NCBI RefSeq assembly: GCF_019969725.1
Contig: NZ_JAHXYW010000007.1
Coordinates: 124,001 to 188,000, forward strand
DNA length: 64,000 nt
Source of the DNA: Neobacillus bataviensis
GTDB lineage: Bacteria; Bacillota; Bacilli; Bacillales_B; DSM-18226
Direction of reading: 5' to 3'
The position numbers were made by a program, and so were the translations under genes. Positions 34,029 to 41,465 of this stretch are shown piece by piece. The first letter of the stretch is position 1; each line of letters begins with the position of its first letter. A model generated the notes under the pieces. It was not told the origin of the DNA and did no database searches. It worked only from the letters and a program-made list of their open reading frames with translations.

Positions 34029-36032
34029 TCATCCAAGACCAATCAGTTTTCCACCCTGATATATGATTAGCGACAAAATGTAGGCAATTGCTAATGCATA
34101 CCCCATTGAAAAAGCCGTCCATTTTTTAGAACCGGTTTCTTTATAAATCGTTGCAGTAGTAGCTAGGCAAGGAATATACAAAAGTATAAATACCATAAAA
34201 CTATAGGCAGAGAGAGGCATGTAATAATCGGATAGCAGTCCTTGCAGGCTGTTATCATTGGGCACAAAATAGATAATATTCATGGTTGAAATAATAGCCT
34301 CTTTAGCTAGGAAGCCGGTAATTAAGGATGCAGCAGCTTGCCATGTACCAAAACCAATTGGCGCGAGGATTGGGGAAAGGATACCTCCAATGGCTGCTAG
34401 GAAGCTGTTATCCATGTTTACATTTAAACCGTTCGGTCCTGCATAGGATAATAACCAGATAAACACTGAACCTGCAAAAATAAAGGTACCAGCCTTTCTC
34501 ACAAACCCTTTCCCTTTATCCCATGTACTTCTCCATAATGATTGAAATTGAGGCATGCGGTATGGCGGCAACTCAATGACAAAAAGCGAAGTTTCTGATT
34601 TTAATAGGGTAGAAGAAAATATTTTTGCTAAGATCAAAGCGACAACTATTCCAAGAATATATAAGCTTAGTACAATGAGTGCTTTATGGGCAGCAAAGAA
34701 TGCCCCGACAAATAAGGCATAAACGGGTAAGCGTGCCGAACAGGACATTAAGGGTGTCAGCAAAATTGTTAACAGCCGTTCTCGAGGTGTTTCAATGGTC
34801 CTTGCCGCCATTATTCCGGGAACATTACAGCCAAAGCCAATCATCATTGGAATAAAAGCTTTCCCATTCAATCCTACTGCTTCCATTATTCGATCCATAA
34901 CCAGGGCAACACGAGCCATATATCCTGAGTCTTCTAATAAGGAAATGAAGAAGAACAAGATAAAAATTTGCGGTACAAAGACAAGTACCCCGCCAACACC
35001 TGCTATTAACCCTTCAATGATGAGTGCATGAATAAAATCAGTGGCATGTATACCTGTTAATATTTTTTCAATACCGGCCGTAATTGGTCCGGTTAAAAGA
35101 GCATCCAAGCCATCTGACAGCGGTGTTCCAAGCCAATCAAATGTCAGCATAAACATTAAATACATTAGCAGCAAAAAGATCGGCATCCCTAAATAACGAT
35201 TCGTGACGATGCTATCAATTTTTTCTGAAAGAGGAATAACCGAATTACTTTTTCTCGCAACCTCAGCGATAATTTTATCAATAGCTTCTTTTCTCTTTAA
35301 ATAAATGAAATTAGCCAAAGACTTGGTACCATAGTGTTTTTGTAATTTCAATTCCAAGTTAGCAGCAATAACACTAATTTTTTGTGAGTCAGATATTTTA
35401 TTTAGATAATTATTAACGTATTCATTACCCTCTAAGAATTGAATCGCCAGCCATCTTAATGAATGTTCCGTTTTACCCGTGATTTCATTAGACAATGCCG
35501 AAAGCGCCTCTTCAACCTCTTTCCCATAATGAACTAGATTCTTTTTTATGGGGATGATTGATTTCGATGAAATGACATCTACAAGCCTATCACAGCCCTT
35601 CCCGCTCCGAGCGACAACTGGAACAACAGGTACGCCGAGAATTTCAGCCAGCTTTAGTGCATCAATATGAATTCCACGTTTACTTGCGACATCAATCATA
35701 TTTAGTCCGATAAGGGCAGGCTTTTCAAATTCCAACAATTGCAAAGTCAAATGCAAATTGCGTTCTAATTGAGAAGCATCGAGAATGTTAAGCAAGCGAT
35801 CTACTGATTCATTTAAAAAGAATGACGTTACAACCCCTTCATCCTTTGAAAGTGGATTCAGAGTATACACACCTGGCAAATCAATTAATCTGCCAATATT
35901 ATTTTTAAATACTCCTACTTTCTTTTCAACTGTTACACCGCTCCAGTTGCCAACATACTCATAGGAACCTGTTAGATTATTAAAAAGCGATGTTTTCCCA
36001 GTATTGGGGTTTCCAATTAGCGCAATTTCCAT
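34029..36032 (-). CDS. feoB: Ferrous iron transporter FeoB
   Basis: 667 residues. The N-terminal G domain has GNPNTGKTS (G1), LIDLPGVY (G3) and NMID (G4). A helical GDI domain follows, then a membrane domain with two Gate regions, recognisable by GFGCNVPGIMAAR and LMSCSARLPVYALF. It imports Fe(II). The ATG at 36032 overlaps the feoA stop by one base and has GGTGAG upstream; the longer upstream frame is within feoA. A Fur box controls the operon. Confidence 0.95.
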   Translation of the reverse strand: MEIALIGNPNTGKTSLFNNLTGSYEYVGNWSGVTVEKKVGVFKNNIGRLIDLPGVYTLNPLSKDEGVVTSFFLNESVDRLLNILDASQLERNLHLTLQLLEFEKPALIGLNMIDVASKRGIHIDALKLAEILGVPVVPVVARSGKGCDRLVDVISSKSIIPIKKNLVHYGKEVEEALSALSNEITGKTEHSLRWLAIQFLEGNEYVNNYLNKISDSQKISVIAANLELKLQKHYGTKSLANFIYLKRKEAIDKIIAEVARKSNSVIPLSEKIDSIVTNRYLGMPIFLLLMYLMFMLTFDWLGTPLSDGLDALLTGPITAGIEKILTGIHATDFIHALIIEGLIAGVGGVLVFVPQIFILFFFISLLEDSGYMARVALVMDRIMEAVGLNGKAFIPMMIGFGCNVPGIMAARTIETPRERLLTILLTPLMSCSARLPVYALFVGAFFAAHKALIVLSLYILGIVVALILAKIFSSTLLKSETSLFVIELPPYRMPQFQSLWRSTWDKGKGFVRKAGTFIFAGSVFIWLLSYAGPNGLNVNMDNSFLAAIGGILSPILAPIGFGTWQAAASLITGFLAKEAIISTMNIIYFVPNDNSLQGLLSDYYMPLSAYSFMVFILLYIPCLATTATIYKETGSKKWTAFSMGYALAIAYILSLIIYQGGKLIGLG

Positions 36033-36256
36033 TATATTCTCACCACTTCTATTTGAACTGCTTCTTTCCTCCGGATTCCAATACACTGGCCGCATGATTC
36101 AATCATAATAGGACCGCCAAAGGGCATTACACACTTTACGGAAACTTCTGATCCTTCGGTAATTCCTAAATCAAGCAATCGTCTTTGTACGAGGTGACCA
36201 ACATGTGAAATGTCAATGATTTTTCCTTTCTCCCCTGCTTTTAATAAACCAAACAT
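36032..36256 (-). CDS. feoA: Ferrous iron transport accessory protein FeoA
   Basis: 74 residues forming one SH3-like FeoA domain: LLDLGITEGSEVSVK in the middle and CIGIRRKEAVQIEV at the end. It binds or regulates FeoB. It is the first gene of feoA-feoB and has AGGGTG upstream of the ATG. The Fur box is 28 bp from the start codon. Confidence 0.93.
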   Translation of the reverse strand: MFGLLKAGEKGKIIDISHVGHLVQRRLLDLGITEGSEVSVKCVMPFGGPIMIESCGQCIGIRRKEAVQIEVVRI

Positions 36257-36283
36257 GTATTATCACCCTATCTATGTTAATTG

Positions 36284-36298
36284 AGAATGATTCTCTTT
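36284..36298 (-). promoter_or_regulatory. Fur box of feoAB
   Basis: TGAGAATGATTCTCT is a near-perfect 7-1-7 inverted repeat (GAGAAT-G-ATTCTC) and fits the Bacillus Fur box TGATAATNATTATCA. It lies upstream of feoA, so iron represses the operon. Confidence 0.85.
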
Positions 36299-36368
36299 CT
36301 TTATAAGGTAATTTTATCATTTTGTTTAGGTATTTAGGTTATTAGACTTGTGACAAAAAATCGAAAAA

Positions 36369-36390
36369 AAAAAGCCGTGAGGCTTTTCTT
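36369..36390 (-). terminator. Terminator downstream of thiT
   Basis: AAGCC pairs with GGCTT across loop TCAC and is followed on the minus strand by at least eight T residues. A dispersed repeat separates it from the thiT stop. Confidence 0.65.
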
Positions 36391-36404
36391 TTTTAAAATC
36401 TTGA

Positions 36405-36582
36405 CTGTTAAACTTGGTTGTTGATTTGCGCTCCAGGCGCTTCGCTTTCCACGGGCGTGCCGGAGAGCCTCCTCGTCGCTTCGCTCCTGCGGGGTCTCCC
36501 CCTGCCCCGTACTCCCGTAGGACTCTTCGCGCCTTCCGCTCCAATCAACAGTGTTAAAAAATCAATAACGGTTTTTTACACA
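36405..36582. repeat. GC-rich dispersed repeat, full-length form
   Basis: The ends (CTGTTAAACTTGG and TTTTTTACACAG) match the ends of the short element at 14504-14579. The centre, about 110 bp, is far richer in GC than the surroundings and bounded by the direct repeat CGCTCCA. It contains several small inverted repeats. Similar GC-rich intergenic repeats with a GGAGCGGAAATCAAC-like end occur in many Bacillaceae. An accidental reading frame inside it is not a gene. Confidence 0.75.
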
Positions 36583-36584
36583 GA

Positions 36585-37175
36585 CTAAATATTATTTTCC
36601 CGTACTAGCATTCTCTTGGGCATTGCACTGATAACAAGAACGACAATGATGACACTGATTACAAAGCTCGGAAGCATATATGTCCCATTATAAAGCAGGG
36701 AATATATCATAACCGGCTGGCCCTTTGGAGCATACTCTCCAAAGAAAACAAACCCTGAAACGAAATGGCATAGATATCGAAGCAAGCTTCCAATGAATGC
36801 TCCAAATATTACATAGCTAATCCATTTGCCTTTTTTCCCTTCATTAAGCATATTGCTTATTTGACGGGCAAAAATGCCCGCAAATCCTACAACTGTAAAA
36901 GCTATAAAGTAATCGATGATTCCTTGAATAATTGTATATACTTGTGCAAAGCCAAGAATGAACTGTAATAATCCTAATAAAAATCCAGTTAAAAGACCGC
37001 CTTTCAGTCCCCAGCGGAAGGCCATTAAGAAAATCGGTACCATTGCGATTGAAACCGAGCCTCCCTGCGGCCAGATTTTAAACGAAAGAATATTTCCCAC
37101 ATAATCCAATAAATACGCGAGTGCAGTAAAAACAGCAACCTCGGTAATAAATAAAGTATTACTTCTTTTAGTCAT
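36585..37175 (-). CDS. thiT: Thiamine ECF transporter S component ThiT
   Basis: 196 residues with six membrane helices. The family motifs are ALAYLLDYV near the N-terminus, MVPIFLMAFRWGLKGGLLTGFLLGLLQ near residue 60 and YNGTYMLPSFVISVI near the end. ThiT binds thiamine outside the cell and works with the shared EcfA1A2T module, which is not in this window. The ATG at 37175 has GGAGGAG nine bases upstream. A TPP riboswitch and terminator lie just upstream, confirming thiamine control. Confidence 0.95.
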   Translation of the reverse strand: MTKRSNTLFITEVAVFTALAYLLDYVGNILSFKIWPQGGSVSIAMVPIFLMAFRWGLKGGLLTGFLLGLLQFILGFAQVYTIIQGIIDYFIAFTVVGFAGIFARQISNMLNEGKKGKWISYVIFGAFIGSLLRYLCHFVSGFVFFGEYAPKGQPVMIYSLLYNGTYMLPSFVISVIIVVLVISAMPKRMLVRENNI

Positions 37176-37201
37176 TTCAATTTCTCCTCCATGTTGGTGA
37201 A

Positions 37202-37246
37202 CAAAAAAATAGCAATGCAAGACATAAGGATTGTCTGCATTGCTAT
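37202..37246 (-). terminator. Riboswitch-controlled terminator upstream of thiT
   Basis: The perfect stem ATAGCAATGCA/TGCATTGCTAT, extended by GAC/GTC, is followed on the minus strand by TTTTTTTG. It lies between the TPP aptamer and the thiT ribosome binding site. Confidence 0.85.
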
Positions 37247-37263
37247 CTATCTGGCAAACCACA

Positions 37264-37347
37264 TCCCTACGCTAGTGTTAACTAACAGGTTCATAGGGTC
37301 AGAACTCAACCGTTCACTCTCAGCCGCCATTTGCAGCTCCCCCTGTG
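37264..37347 (-). promoter_or_regulatory. TPP (THI-box) riboswitch
   Basis: On the minus strand the conserved segments occur in order: CAGGGGGAGC, GGCTGAGAG, GACCCTATGAACCTG and TAGCGTAGGGA. These are the hallmarks of the thiamine pyrophosphate aptamer. Binding of TPP would favour the downstream terminator. Confidence 0.95.
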
Positions 37348-37551
37348 GAACTATACAATTATTTCATTAAGAATATACTACTATTTCAAAATGAATACAA
37401 GAGTAAATTCAAACTATATTCAAGAGAAGATTTCATGACAAATTAACTATGTAATTATTTGGAAAATAATTTTAACATGTTTTTAAGAGGTTTTTTTGTC
37501 ATTATCAGCGAATTAAGATGGTAAGGCTTAATGTGTTTCAGGAGGGACAAT

Positions 37552-38694
37552 ATGTTTAAAAATGATCAAATAGATTTAATTGCTTTCTTTGATAAACATA
37601 AAGATCAATTACTTCTTGATTGGGAAAATTCATATATTATTTCTAAAGAAGACCCATATATAGAAAAAATAAGCGAAAATGCCAAAGCACTTTTTCATGT
37701 TATCTTAAATATGCATAAGTTGACCGAAGAGGAGCTTTTATTAGTAATCGAAAAGCTGGCAAAAGAAATATCGGAAGAAAGAGTCATTGCCAATATTAAT
37801 ATTGGGGATTTTGTTTATAATGTAAATCTTGGCAGAACGATTATGTACAGTTATTTAAGCAAAACGGGGATATCATGGGGGGAAATGCAAGAATCGATCA
37901 ATCGGATCAATTTCTGTTTTGACAAGTTTTTATACTATGCAGTATCCCATTATACAGAAGCCAAAAACAAAATTATCGAGGAAAAGACTATGTTCATCGA
38001 CTCAACCCATCAGGATCGGCTAACCCTTTTGGGGCAAATGACATCCAGCTTTATTCATGAATTTAGAAACCCGCTTACATCTGTACAAGGATTTATCCAA
38101 TTGCTTAAAGCCGATTTTCCAAATATGAGATATCTAGATATTATTTCAAGTGAACTAGATCAGTTAAATTTTAGAATTTCTCAGTTTCTGTTATTATCCA
38201 AAAAAGAATTGATTGGGAAGGAAAAAGATTATTTTAAACTAAATAAATTGATAGACGAAGTTTTGAACTTTCTCTACCCTAGCATACTTGATGGAAAAGT
38301 GAAAGTAATCAAAGAATTGTGCGAGGAAATAACGCTGCACGGTTATGCGGATGAAATTAGACAAGTTTTTATCAATATAATATTTAATGCAATTGATGTT
38401 TTAAATCATCATGCAAATCCACAGCCAACAATTGAAATTAACAGTACTTTAGAAGACAACCAATACATTATTGTTACCATTTCTAATAATGGACCGGCGA
38501 TTCCAACTGAATTGCAAAAAACAATTTTTGAACCATTCTTCACGACGAAAAAACTTGGTACTGGTCTAGGTCTTTTCGTTTGTAAAGAAATTATTGAAAA
38601 GCACAAGGGGAAATTAGCCTGTAATTCCACACCGAATAAAACCACCTTCTCCATACATTTACCGATTGCATTAAATTTAGAACCTGACATTTAA
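37552..38694 (+). CDS. Sensor histidine kinase, sporulation-kinase-like
   Basis: 380 residues, no membrane segment. The N-terminal 150 residues are a helical sensory region resembling RsbR-type N-terminal domains. The phosphoacceptor site is FIHEFRNPLTSVQGF near residue 168. The ATPase domain has the N box NIIFNAIDVLNH, NNGPAIP and TTKKLGTGLGLFVCKEI. The H-box with FRNPLTS is close to those of the Bacillus Kin family that feed Spo0A, but no response regulator is encoded nearby. AGGAGGG lies five bases before the ATG. Confidence 0.82.
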   Translation: MFKNDQIDLIAFFDKHKDQLLLDWENSYIISKEDPYIEKISENAKALFHVILNMHKLTEEELLLVIEKLAKEISEERVIANINIGDFVYNVNLGRTIMYSYLSKTGISWGEMQESINRINFCFDKFLYYAVSHYTEAKNKIIEEKTMFIDSTHQDRLTLLGQMTSSFIHEFRNPLTSVQGFIQLLKADFPNMRYLDIISSELDQLNFRISQFLLLSKKELIGKEKDYFKLNKLIDEVLNFLYPSILDGKVKVIKELCEEITLHGYADEIRQVFINIIFNAIDVLNHHANPQPTIEINSTLEDNQYIIVTISNNGPAIPTELQKTIFEPFFTTKKLGTGLGLFVCKEIIEKHKGKLACNSTPNKTTFSIHLPIALNLEPDI

Positions 38695-38709
38695 TATCTG
38701 ATAGAAATT

Positions 38710-38741
38710 AATCCCACTTTAAAAAAGTCGGGATTTTTTTA
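38710..38741 (+). terminator. Terminator of the histidine kinase gene
   Basis: AATCCCACTT pairs with AGTCGGGATT (imperfect) and is followed by TTTTTTTA. Confidence 0.75.
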
Positions 38742-38815
38742 TTTTGGACACTTCTTCCGACTTCCCCCTATCTTGCATAGGATATAGGAAAAAATTTAAG
38801 CAGGAGAAAAGTCCA

Positions 38816-39370
38816 ATGTTTACATTAAAAGTCGATAATGAAATTGAGCTTCAATTGTTTGAGAGGCATCATGCCTTTAAGCTTTTTCAACTGGTTGAGG
38901 ACAATCGTAATCATTTACGGAAGTGGCTGCCCTGGGTAGACAGCATGACTTCTCCCTATCAATTTGAGACGATTATCCCTGTTTGGCTTAATCAATTCGC
39001 AGAGAGTACTGGATTTAATGTTGGAATTCTTTATAAAGGAGAACTTGTCGGCTCGATTGGCTTACACCAAATGGACTGGCATAATAGCATGACCAGCATT
39101 GGCTATTATCTTGCTAAAAATGCAGAAGGCCACGGGGTTATGACTCGGGCTGTCCAAGCATTACTTAACTATACTTTTAATCAATTGGGTTTAAATCGAG
39201 TAGAAATTCGCTGTGGAGTGAAAAATAAGAAAAGCCGAGCCATACCGGAAAGATTAGGATTTACCAAGGAAGGTTTAATTAGAGATGGCGAAAAATTAAA
39301 TGGCCACTTCCATGACTTAATTGTTTATAGCATGCTAGCTCGTGAGTGGAATGGCTGGGTCAATAAATAA
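38816..39370 (+). CDS. ydaF: RimJ/RimL-type GNAT acetyltransferase, YdaF-like
   Basis: 184 residues. The GNAT acetyl-CoA site is YYLAKNAEGHGVMTRAVQALLNYTF near residue 100, followed by LNRVEIRCGVKNKKSRAIPERLGF. Overall it follows YdaF of B. subtilis (183 residues), a putative ribosomal-protein or small-molecule N-acetyltransferase. AGGAG lies ten bases before the ATG at 38816; the upstream part of the frame is not used. The true acceptor is unknown. Confidence 0.82.
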   Translation: MFTLKVDNEIELQLFERHHAFKLFQLVEDNRNHLRKWLPWVDSMTSPYQFETIIPVWLNQFAESTGFNVGILYKGELVGSIGLHQMDWHNSMTSIGYYLAKNAEGHGVMTRAVQALLNYTFNQLGLNRVEIRCGVKNKKSRAIPERLGFTKEGLIRDGEKLNGHFHDLIVYSMLAREWNGWVNK

Positions 39371-39380
39371 GAACCTCTAA

Positions 39381-39406
39381 AGCTGCTTTTATTAGCAGTT
39401 TTTTTG
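39381..39406 (+). terminator. Terminator of the GNAT gene
   Basis: The stem CTGCT/AGCAG is followed by TTTTTTTG shortly after the stop. Confidence 0.65.
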
Positions 39407-39481
39407 TTAAACTGGCTTTTTTGCTTTTTAAGACCTATTTTGAAATAATATAAATAATGAGTATTTTAAGTGAGGTGGCAT

Positions 39482-39500
39482 ACCTTACGAATGGTAAGGT
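39482..39500 (+). promoter_or_regulatory. Hairpin covering the ribosome binding site of the first CNNM gene
   Basis: ACCTTAC (39482-39488) pairs perfectly with GTAAGGT (39494-39500). The right arm contains the AAGGTG ribosome binding site for the ATG at 39506. A free GAGGTGG lies just upstream of the hairpin. Confidence 0.5.
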
Positions 39501-39505
39501 GTTAA

Positions 39506-40813
39506 ATGATATTAATGAACATATTCATAATTGCTATTTTAATTACTCTTACCGCTTTTTTTGTTGCATCTGAATTTGCAATTGTAAGAGTCCGGACAAC
39601 AAGAATTGATCAACTAGTGTCGGAAGGAAACAACAAAGCGGAGGCAGCTAAAAAAGTAATCTCAAATTTAGATGGTTACCTATCCGCAACACAAGTTGGT
39701 ATCACTATTATTTCCTTAATTTTAGGCTGGCTGGGCGAACCAACCATCCGAAATATATTACAGCCTGTTTTTAATTTCATACAAATTCCACCGGCTATAG
39801 AGCACATTATCTCTGTAATTATTTCTTTTATCGCCATTACCTTTATTCATGTTGTCATTGGTGAATTATCTCCAAAGACGTTTGCAATTCAAAAAGCGGA
39901 AGAAATCATTTTACTTTTTGCCGGTCCGCTCATCTTATTTTATAAGATCATGTATCCCTTTATTTGGGCCCTTAACCGCTCTGCACGGTTTGTTACGGGA
40001 CTTTTTGGAATCCTGCCTGCTTCCGAACATGATATTAGCTTATCGGAAGAGGAATTACGGATGATTCTTTCCCAAAGCTATGAAAGCGGTGAAATTAATC
40101 AATCTGAATACAAATACATGAATCGAATCTTTGAATTTGATGACAGGATAGCGAAAGAAATCATGGTACCCCGGACAGAGGTAATTTCGCTCTCTAAAAC
40201 TGCCACCATGGAAGAGATTCTTGAAATTGTAAAGGAGGAAAAATACACTCGTTATCCCCTCATTGAAGGAGACAAGGACAATATCTTAGGAATTGTTAAT
40301 ATTAAAGAAGTATTAACAGATTGCATCCAGCAAAAATGTAACGGTGAAGAGCCGCTTATGCCTTATTTAAAGCCTGTCATTCATGTAATTGAAACGATTC
40401 CGATCCAGGAACTTTTAGTAAAACTCCAAAAAAACAGATCCCATATGGCCGTGTTATCCGATGAATATGGCGGAACTGCCGGGATTGTGACTGTTGAAGA
40501 TATTTTGGAGGAAATTGTCGGTGAAATTCGTGATGAATTTGATGTGGACGAATTGCCACTAATACAGAAAAAAGACGATAATCATTATATTTTGGATGGG
40601 AAAGTCCTTATTAGCGAGGTAAACGATCTTCTCGGTACTACTCTCGAGGAAGAAGATGTAGACACGATCGGAGGATGGTTTTTAACCCAAAAATTTGATG
40701 TGCATAAAGGCGATAAGCTTGAAAAGGGAGGCTTCATATTTCAAATCAAGGAAATCGAAGGTCATCATATTCTCTACATAGAGGTAAAAAAAACAAAAGC
40801 GTCTCCAGAATAA
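39506..40813 (+). CDS. CNNM/CorC-family (hemolysin C-like) membrane protein, first copy
   Basis: 435 residues. The N-terminal CNNM domain has three to four membrane helices (residues about 1-185) with ASEFAIVRVRTTR, VIGELSPKTFAIQKAE and FIWALNRSA. Two CBS domains follow (about 205-335: MVPRTEVISL, YTRYPLIEGD, MAVLSDEYGGTAGIVT) and then a CorC_HlyC C-terminal domain. Relatives in B. subtilis (MpfA, formerly YhdP) are linked to magnesium export. A second copy lies 650 bp downstream. The ATG lies close after the ribosome binding site; another Met is three codons on. Confidence 0.88.
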   Translation: MILMNIFIIAILITLTAFFVASEFAIVRVRTTRIDQLVSEGNNKAEAAKKVISNLDGYLSATQVGITIISLILGWLGEPTIRNILQPVFNFIQIPPAIEHIISVIISFIAITFIHVVIGELSPKTFAIQKAEEIILLFAGPLILFYKIMYPFIWALNRSARFVTGLFGILPASEHDISLSEEELRMILSQSYESGEINQSEYKYMNRIFEFDDRIAKEIMVPRTEVISLSKTATMEEILEIVKEEKYTRYPLIEGDKDNILGIVNIKEVLTDCIQQKCNGEEPLMPYLKPVIHVIETIPIQELLVKLQKNRSHMAVLSDEYGGTAGIVTVEDILEEIVGEIRDEFDVDELPLIQKKDDNHYILDGKVLISEVNDLLGTTLEEEDVDTIGGWFLTQKFDVHKGDKLEKGGFIFQIKEIEGHHILYIEVKKTKASPE

Positions 40814-40828
40814 GGAGGCGCTTTTTAT
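40799..40828 (+). terminator. Terminator of the first CNNM gene
   Basis: GCGTCTCC pairs with GGAGGCGC (one bulge) across the stop codon and is followed by TTTTT. Confidence 0.7.
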
Positions 40829-40922
40829 GATTATATTTTTAGAATATTTTGTTTTTACCATTCATACTAATGACGATTTTCCCATAAAATGTAGATAACA
40901 ATGACTACTATAACCAGAACGT

Positions 40923-40951
40923 TTGACTGTACGGTTTAAATTCTTTATAAT
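40923..40951 (+). promoter_or_regulatory. Sigma-A promoter of the MerR-type gene
   Basis: TTGACT, a 17-bp spacer and a perfect TATAAT. The spacer is shorter than the 19 bp usual at MerR-activated promoters. Confidence 0.65.
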
Positions 40952-40969
40952 TATTGTTAATTTTATAAA

Positions 40970-41404
40970 TTGTTGAGGTGGTATGATGGGGCTGTCTATC
41001 GAATTGGCGAAATAGCAGAAATAGCGCATGTGTCGAAACGAACGATTGACTATTATACGTCAATTGGCTTACTAAGGGCAGAACGTTCTAAGTCAAATTA
41101 CCGCATTTATACAGATGAAGCATTAAATGATTTAAAGTTTATCGAAGAATGCAAGAGTTTGCACTTTCCTTTAGACGAGATTAGAAGAAAACTAGAAATG
41201 CGGAAAGCGGGTAGTATCCGCCTATCCGAAGTGGATAAACATGTATGTGCGGTAACACAGCAGATGAAGCAGCTGCATAGTGATTTATTTGACCTGCTGC
41301 CAATTTTAGAAAAACTGGATGAACAACAAAAGGAAAAGCTGATTAATAATGTTAGTCTGCTAAGATCTGCTTTAAAAAAATCGCTCGTAAGTGTAACGAG
41401 CTAA
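40970..41404 (+). CDS. MerR-family regulator, start region probably frameshifted
   Basis: Up to 144 residues. The MerR helix-turn-helix is intact: YRIGEIAEIAHVSKRTIDYYTSIGLL, followed by the wing (SNYRIYTDEAL) and a coiled coil. There is no conserved metal-binding Cys set. The only in-frame start upstream of YRIGE is a TTG at 40970 with no ribosome binding site. A well placed AGGTGG with ATGATG lies in the next frame and stops after ten codons. One extra G in the GGGG run at 40988-40991 would join them. Either the gene is broken or translation differs; a sequencing error is also possible. Confidence 0.7.
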   Translation: MLRWYDGAVYRIGEIAEIAHVSKRTIDYYTSIGLLRAERSKSNYRIYTDEALNDLKFIEECKSLHFPLDEIRRKLEMRKAGSIRLSEVDKHVCAVTQQMKQLHSDLFDLLPILEKLDEQQKEKLINNVSLLRSALKKSLVSVTS

Positions 41405-41409
41405 TTTTT
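41383..41409 (+). terminator. Terminator-like hairpin after the MerR-type gene
   Basis: GCTCGT pairs with ACGAGC and is followed by TAATTTTTG. It overlaps the stop codon. Confidence 0.5.
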
Positions 41410-41430
41410 GTATAATACTGGGAGGTGACT

Positions 41431-41457
41431 CCTTACTCGTCTAACAGCGAGCTAAGG
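41431..41457 (+). promoter_or_regulatory. Hairpin covering the ribosome binding site of the second CNNM gene
   Basis: CCTTACTCG (41431-41439) pairs with CGAGcTAAGG (41448-41457), nine pairs with one bulge. The right arm holds the AAGGG that serves the TTG start at 41466. A free GGGAGGTG lies just upstream, as at the first CNNM gene. Confidence 0.5.
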
Positions 41458-41465
41458 GAATTTAT

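Noticed and set aside
36326..36544. A 72-residue reading frame on the minus strand across the GC-rich repeat
   Set aside because: It lies almost wholly in the dispersed repeat, has an Arg/Gly-rich composition caused by GC content, and has no ribosome binding site.
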